NCBI RefSeq assembly: GCF_013373865.1 | Contig: NC_050474.1 | Coordinates: 17,490,042-17,554,041, forward strand | Origin: Monomorium pharaonis | Lineage: Eukaryota; Arthropoda; Insecta; Hymenoptera; Formicidae | DNA: 64,000 bases | Direction: 5' to 3' | Part shown: piece by piece, positions 57,957-64,000 of the stretch | How the letters are laid out: every line of letters begins with the position of its first letter | Numbering within the stretch: the stretch's first letter is position 1 | Program-made: the position numbers and the translations under genes | Notes under the pieces: generated by a model | Told to the model about the DNA's origin: nothing | Seen by the model: the letters and a program-made list of their open reading frames with translations, nothing else | Databases searched by the model: none

Positions 57957-60900
57957 ATGCAGCTTCCGATCGTCCTTCTATTCATCGTGGCGTCCGCCAG
58001 CGCGATGCCGCACTTCTCGAGCAACGAGCTATCGAATATCCTAAGTGAGACAGAAAAGATCCCGTGGATCGAGGAACTCGACGATCCAAAACTTTGGACA
58101 AATCAGAAGTCGCTTACCACTGTAAGTGCAAAATGTCGAAACTAAAGTAAATAAAAAAAAATAAAATTCACAATTTCAGGAAATATGTACAATTTTCCGT
58201 CGGTCAAAACGAGATGACTTTTCGAGTGACACTACAAAGATGTTCATATGCTCTAAAGATAGTGTTGTATACCATTTAAAATTCTTTGTAAATTTATTTG
58301 AAATTTCTTCATTAAATTATTTAGACTATTAATTCTGTGAGGATGATTGTAACACGCAGATATTTACATATATAGAGGAAAGAATTTGAAACACCGCTTT
58401 GTTTTTTGACTATACTTCTTAAATGGTTAGGAAAACACTTTTAAAAATACTAAATTAAATTAAAAAGTATCTTCTATTAAATAATATAGTGATTGTTATA
58501 ATAACCGTTTCGGTTATTTTTTAAATAATTATTGTTTTTGTGATACATGTCAAAAAGAGCATCTGAAGAAATGGGTGCCTAATTTAGAACCCGAATATCA
58601 AAGTACTAATGTTACATTTTATAATTTATACATCTTACCTAAATTACGTAGTTCTATAGACTCCATGTTACTCTGTTAGGTTCGTCTAAGGAACATATTT
58701 TCTAATAGGCACGCTTTTTTCATTGTCTCTCGTGAAATCTCGCCTCGGAACATTTAAGTTATTCTACATACAGGTTATATATTAAAGTTACGATCGCGGT
58801 CTAGCTATACTACGGTCACGGCATAGTAACAGTTATCATTACTAGACCTCACGGAGTGTTTCAATTTACGCACACACGACAACTATATATTTACAACTGC
58901 ACCACAAAATAAATATAAAAGAGAAAAATAAAAAGAAACACTTTTAGGAAACTACAAACATGTGAAATGATGGTAATAATGTTATTGTTAATACACTCAC
59001 TATTGTTTAAACTGTGCAATTCGCAAGAGAAAATTGTGCAAATAAAACGCTCGCTTTTGATGAATTTGTTTTTAGCAGATTTTATGTAGAAAAAGAGCAT
59101 GAATTACTTGTATGAAATATGGGTTTCTATTTCTTTAATTAACCAAGCGGATTATGTTTTTATCGTTTGTTTATCGTTTTAATGACGATCGATCTTTTTT
59201 GGATCTTTACCAATCTCCTGTTTTCAATTAATCTATTGATATCTGAAAGTCGTAATTATATTGTACAGATGGATCTATTCAGTCAATACGGTTACAATGG
59301 TGAACTGCATAAAGTGATGACTACCGACGGCTACATTTTGGAATTACATCGAATAACAGGACGAGGTAATTCCGGCAAATCACAAGTGGGAAAACCCGTA
59401 GCACTTGTGATGCACGGCCTCTTATGCTCATCGGCGTGTTGGGCTGTTTCCGAGAAGGGTTTAGCTTACGTCCTTGCGGACGCAGGCTACGACGTGTGGC
59501 TAGGAAATTCACGAGGCAATGTATATGCGCGCGAGCATGCACTTCCAGATATTCGAGAAGACGTTTTCTGGGACTTCAGGTGAGGATAACGTGTGTAAAT
59601 AGCGAAAAACAAAATTATTACAGCATTAGTAGTATGTTTGAAGATAAGATTTACGTAAGAACAAGACGATAGAAACTTGGATACACAAGAATGTCAAATA
59701 TCTTTAATCTTATCTTTAAATGTACGCTTTATTACCGTCAAAATGAAGAAATTTGAGCACAGGGCTGGTGAAATTTATTATTTCTAAATTTATCAAATCA
59801 CGAATAAAATGCCTAGTGTTCTTAGCTGGAAAAATTCTCCGGAAATTTTGAGAAAAAAATAATTTTTTCCTTTTTTTTTATTTTTATTTAAGATAATATC
59901 ATTTTTTTATTATCAGTTTTAAAATTTCTTTTATATTTAAAAGCTGTAAAAAGTAATTCATCAATAAAGCTTGCTTGTCGCATTCGTACATTTCTGTATT
60001 CTTTGAAAAAGTGAAAAAAATTATATATTTTAATTAACTGTACATTATTTATAAATTAAAAAAAACAAATAGTTGCCATATTTCCTTTATGTATAGTGAC
60101 AGAAATATATCAATAACTAATTATACATATACGATACGGTGAGAAATGATACATGTATATCAAAAATATGCAAAACAATTACGGCAATCACGTTTCAAGA
60201 TAAAATTAATCCGCTATTATCTTAAAAAAATTTAATCGCGCTCTTTCAATCATTCATATTTCTTCGACTTCGATCATTCGATTACGACAGAAATTACTTT
60301 CGATATAATTAAATAATATCAGAATAATCTCTAATTTCACTAATGATAATAATACAAAAATGCTATAAAAACAATTTAGACAGCATACAATATTTATAAA
60401 AAATTTATAAAATATTTCTAATAATTTAATTATTTAAATATTTTTATCATATAAATATTTATCAAAATGTTTCATACTTTTGTAATTTTTTAGATTAAAA
60501 ATGACTATAAATATTTATTATAAATATAAAAATATTTATAAAATATTATTATAAGATCAAATATTATATTTATTTTTTTTACTTACCATAAAGTAATAAA
60601 TAATGAGATGATATTTAGATATTTAGCCTATGTTTTAATAACACGTTAAATAAAGATTTTGTGACTTTTTCAAATATATAAAATATTTATGTAATGTTTT
60701 TGAAAAACAAATAGAATAATAAATATTTATAAATAAATTTATAATAAATTTATAAATTATATGTAAATTTTTGTATAAAATTTATAATAAATGTTTATAA
60801 ATTTAGTATAAATATTTACTATAAATATCGTGTGCTGTCTGAAAATTAACATGCAACACTTAATTAATAAAAATCCATCTATTTTTTTCCGTCTGGAACT

Positions 60901-62854
60901 TTTTGAAAAATTATAATAAATCTAAAATACATAAGAATACAATATATATAAAATATAAGATTCATAAAAACTGCAATCTTTGTTACGCAGCTTCCATGAG
61001 ATCGGTGTGCGCGATATTCCAGCCATGATAGACTACATCGTAAAAGTTACGGGCCAAGAAAAAATGTTTTATATTGGTCATAGCCAAGGAACCACTGCTT
61101 TCTTTATAATGGCATCAGAACGGCCGGAATATCAGAACAAGATCACAGCTATGTTCGCCCTGGCACCTGTAGCTTATTGTGGCAGAATGCCAAATCCAAT
61201 TCTTCAATTTATTGCCAGATTTTCCGGTCCTATAAATGTACGTGTAATTCCAATCTCGAGACAACCTCTCTAAAAAAAAATCAACGCAATTTTCCTTTTT
61301 TTTTATGGACATCTCGTTATAGGCACTGATGGACTTAATTGGTATGCACGAATTCAAACCTACGGGCAAGGCTATGCAAATATTTAAAAACATTGTTTGC
61401 GCTGAAGATGCTATCACGCAACCCTTGTGTTCAAACATACTCTTTTTGTTCGGTGGTTTCAACAAGGACCAATTAAACACGGTATGATATCTATAACGTA
61501 CTTTCAGTTGTCTTATCTAATACTATATGTAACGTTAAATTAACTCTCCGACTCTAACAGATCTGAAACGTCCAACCAAAATAATTTTTGCATGTAACTT
61601 TAAAACCGCTAAGCTTGCATATTTATTTCCTATCCTAAAAAAAAATATTAGATGATGAAGGGAACACTGTAAAACCGTGCAGTAAAATCGTTGTCAAATA
61701 TCAGACTGTCGTTAAATATCAAACAGACAAAATTTAAAATAAACGCGTACAACCCATACTTATAGATGTGAGTTTTTTCTGTAACAATATTATTAATTAT
61801 TTATGCTAAACATTATTTGTAATCAAAATAATGTCTTTTTAAAAGATTTTGATAAATTATTGCTTCTTTCCTTAAATAGTATAAAAATAAAATTTCATAC
61901 GGTAGAAAGTTAAAATAAAAATTAATTTAATTTTTTTCGTATATTTTAGATTCGTAATAACATTTTGTCAAATATTAAAAGAAACAAATTTGTTTTATCA
62001 ATTAAATGCAGTAATTTTTGTCAAAATGACTACATCTTATTGCTTTTGTAAATTTGGAAATCTTTCTCTATAGAATAAAAGTATATGCATTATTATCAGT
62101 CTAAATTGCAAAATTTATGTTGTAAACAAGGAAAATTTTATAAGTCATAACAATATTTTCTTAATATAAAAGATCTGTAATTTGTATTCGTGAATTCGAA
62201 ATTCTAAACACATAAATGACAGGAACAAACAATGTGGAATTCTTAAAGTTAGACTTTATAATGCCTTGATTAAGACGAAATTGTTCTATAAAAATTTAGC
62301 TTATATACGCGTAAAAAGTGAGCATGAAAAATTTTTTGTTTTCGGTATAAAGTCCAATAAGTTTAAGAAACTTTAAAAGAATTTGTTTTCTGTATAGGAA
62401 AAATTATACATATATTTTTAAAGAAAACCTTTTTTTCCTATACTTATATTCAGAATTTGTAAAAAATAAAATATTTAATAAACAATTTTGCAGAAAATGA
62501 CTATCACATTGTCAATCATAATTATGACGTGTCAACTGTGATGTTGACAGATATTTCGTGATTTTTCTTTTAATTTTTTTCTTTACTTTAAAATAAAGAA
62601 AATAGTGTCTGGCGCAACAGACCCATAGTTGTAGTCCGAAAGTAAAATAATGATATACATTCTAAGGATTAATAACACTTTCTTTTATAATTGTGTATTG
62701 TTTGAATTAACAATCATTGTTAATTTATTAATCTAATAGTTATTCATGATGTTGCTCTCATCTTTACAGACTCTTCTACCAATGATCCTGGATCATGCTC
62801 CGGCTGGTGCATCCACGAAGCAAGTAATGCATTATGCACAACTCATAAAGACCG
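57957..62854 (+). CDS. Lipase 5: secreted acid lipase, divergent paralog, runs off right edge
   Basis: N-terminal 322 codons of an acid lipase. Exons: 57957-58121, 59269-59579, 60991-61237, 61323-61481, 62770-62854, all GT-AG. Intron 2 of the paralogs is absent: exons 2 and 3 are one 311-base exon, in frame through KGLAYVLADAGYDVW. Signal peptide MQLPIVLLFIVASASA. HG motif (VMHGLL), nucleophile Ser190 in GHSQG. The exons with the triad Asp and His (7 and 8) are not found before 64000, so they lie beyond the edge or are lost. Exon sequence is GC-richer and the protein more divergent (FHEIGVRD, LMDLIGMHEFK), so it is likely the oldest split in this cluster. The ATG at 57957 is chosen over an upstream GTG. 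Confidence 0.9.
60375..60843. mobile_element. TIR element in intron 3 of lipase 5 (ends with AGACAGCA)
   Basis: Left end tttagacagcatacaatatt and right end (complement of tttcagacagcacacgatat) at 60843. The interior is dense in tataaatattta motifs. No open frame. Confidence 0.75.
62020..62115. repeat. Dispersed repeat, copy 3
   Basis: ttttgtaaatttggaaatct followed by gtatatgcattattatcagt; same family as 12180-12295 and 43500-43625. In intron 5 of lipase 5. Confidence 0.55.
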
Positions 62855-63012
62855 GTAAGCGTTTATTCTTAATATGCCTAATTATACTTGTAAGTTGACA
62901 AAACATTTATCATTTAAATTCTATCAAAATTGTCATAAACATTTTATAATTTTATAAAATTCCAAAAAATTTTTATGATATAGTTTTGATAGAATTATTA
63001 TAATACAAAATA

Positions 63013-63016
63013 TAAG

Positions 63017-63056
<40 letters not shown>
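63013..63056. repeat. (AT)n microsatellite
   Basis: Pure TA run of about 38 bases in intron 6 of lipase 5. Confidence 0.95.
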
Positions 63057-63058
<2 letters not shown>

Positions 63059-63429
63059 TTATTGTTATATAGTTTATCATGATCCGGTCTTATTTCCAAT
63101 AATTATACCAACTTTTTTAATGCTCTTGCTATGGGCTGGAGTGAGTTTCAATAAATCGTTATATTTATTTTTTTGCATAAACAAAAACCGACATAAAAAA
63201 TTATATAAACTTTTTCGTAACTTTTCGTAGAATCAATTAACATAATCAGTTTTTTCTTATAGTAAATTTTTAACAATTCGTTGCAAAATTTATTTTTGAA
63301 AAGTACTTTTTTTCTCAATAATAGTTTATATAAATTATTTTTGTGCTTGATTCTATTTCCAATTATTCTTTTATTAATTTTACTAATTCTGTTCAGAAAA
63401 TTAAAGGACGCATATGCATGAGAAGGTTT

Positions 63430-64000
63430 CTATGTAGTTGTGTACATTCGTACATGATTGATACCGAGGACGTTGACCGACTCCTCGACGCGACTCACGT
63501 CTGATCTTGCTTTGTTTGACCCAATTTCTCTTGACGACGCTACAAACAGACAGTCAGATTTTCATTCATTCTTTCTGAGACGAGGGTCAGAGTAAGACGT
63601 TCATTCAGATTACAATACACACGTATTGTAAAGGTTTTCGTTACGTGCCACGTATCTCGTGCAAATTGGTTGCACATTCAAAGTAGAGACTTACCACGGC
63701 CAAGTACACTGCATAATCAGTTTCTGCAGACCCTACGGGTTGCTGAAAGATAGAGTTCGAGTTCAATTCCTGCAGTCACCACGACGAGCAGAAAGAGTGA
63801 GAGAGAGGGACATTCGACCCTAAATTCTACGGCCTATCGAGAGAGTGAGAGAGAGGGACATTCGACTCTAAATTCTACGGCCTGCTGAGAGAGAGAGACC
63901 AGGAGATCGAGCTCCAGGTACACGGAACCTCTGTAGAGAGTTTTCAATTGAGTTCTTGAGAAAGTTTTCATCCTGTTTCGGATTAGCACGACGGCGAACC
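63430..64000. other. GC-richer block at right edge with a tandem repeat
   Basis: Base composition changes sharply to near-balanced. Two adjacent units of about 50 bases (about 63795-63840 and 63842-63892) share gagagagggacattcga and ctaaattctacggcct. No lipase exon or recognisable protein. Possibly the start of an LTR element inserted in intron 6 of lipase 5; the other end is outside the window. Confidence 0.45.

Noticed and set aside
63720..63790. tRNA-like B-box sequence (gagttcaattcctgc)
   Set aside because: No matching A box, acceptor stem or cloverleaf can be drawn.

Overview
The window is AT-rich nuclear DNA from an insect, most likely a hymenopteran and probably an ant. That is inferred from secreted acid lipases with an insect architecture, a glucose-dehydrogenase-type GMC oxidoreductase, U2-type introns, and a heavy load of MITE-like foldbacks and retroelement remnants. 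The species is not identifiable from sequence alone.

The backbone is a tandem family of acid (gastric-type, alpha/beta-hydrolase) lipase genes. Lipase 1 lies on the minus strand and runs off the left edge (coding 756-1759). Lipases 2 (16996-27524), 3 (30920-41087) and 4 (46185-53011) are complete on the plus strand. Lipase 5 (57957-62854) starts on the plus strand and runs off the right edge. The three complete genes have eight exons with the same intron phases (0,1,2,0,0,1,0) and almost identical exon lengths. They encode secreted proteins of 426, 429 and 428 residues with a signal peptide, an HG oxyanion motif, the GHSQG nucleophile elbow, and the Asp and His of the triad in exons 7 and 8. 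Lipase 5 is the outlier: intron 2 is absent. Lipases 2, 3 and 4 share several hundred bases of upstream sequence. The proximal part of this block is also seen in lipase 1, and fragments of it in lipase 5. It contains a TATA-like box, TGACGT half-sites and usually a GATAAG motif, which fits co-regulated digestive enzymes.

Between the inverted lipase 1 and the rest lies one unrelated gene, a 650-residue FAD-dependent GMC oxidoreductase (5396-7544, two exons). A 9.4 kb gene-free stretch follows it.

The rest is mobile DNA: a broken Ty3/gypsy integrase end (3.7-4.3 kb); a TIR element carrying a 5S rRNA-like core (9.2-10.0 kb); a broken RAG1/Transib-like transposase inside intron 7 of lipase 2 (22.9-25.0 kb); a 1.28 kb near-perfect palindrome with TA target duplication in intron 1 of lipase 3, with a matching empty site at 26.92 kb; an ORF1-only LINE with clear target-site duplications in intron 3 of lipase 3 (35.7-38.0 kb); a 1.5 kb nested inverted-repeat structure with a 60-bp minisatellite that splits the 3' flank of lipase 3 (41.2-42.75 kb); a reverse-transcriptase fragment (48.5 kb); a dead transposase (55.5-56.6 kb); and many short TIR elements, mostly in lipase introns. 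The last 570 bases are GC-richer, carry a tandem repeat, and are unassigned.
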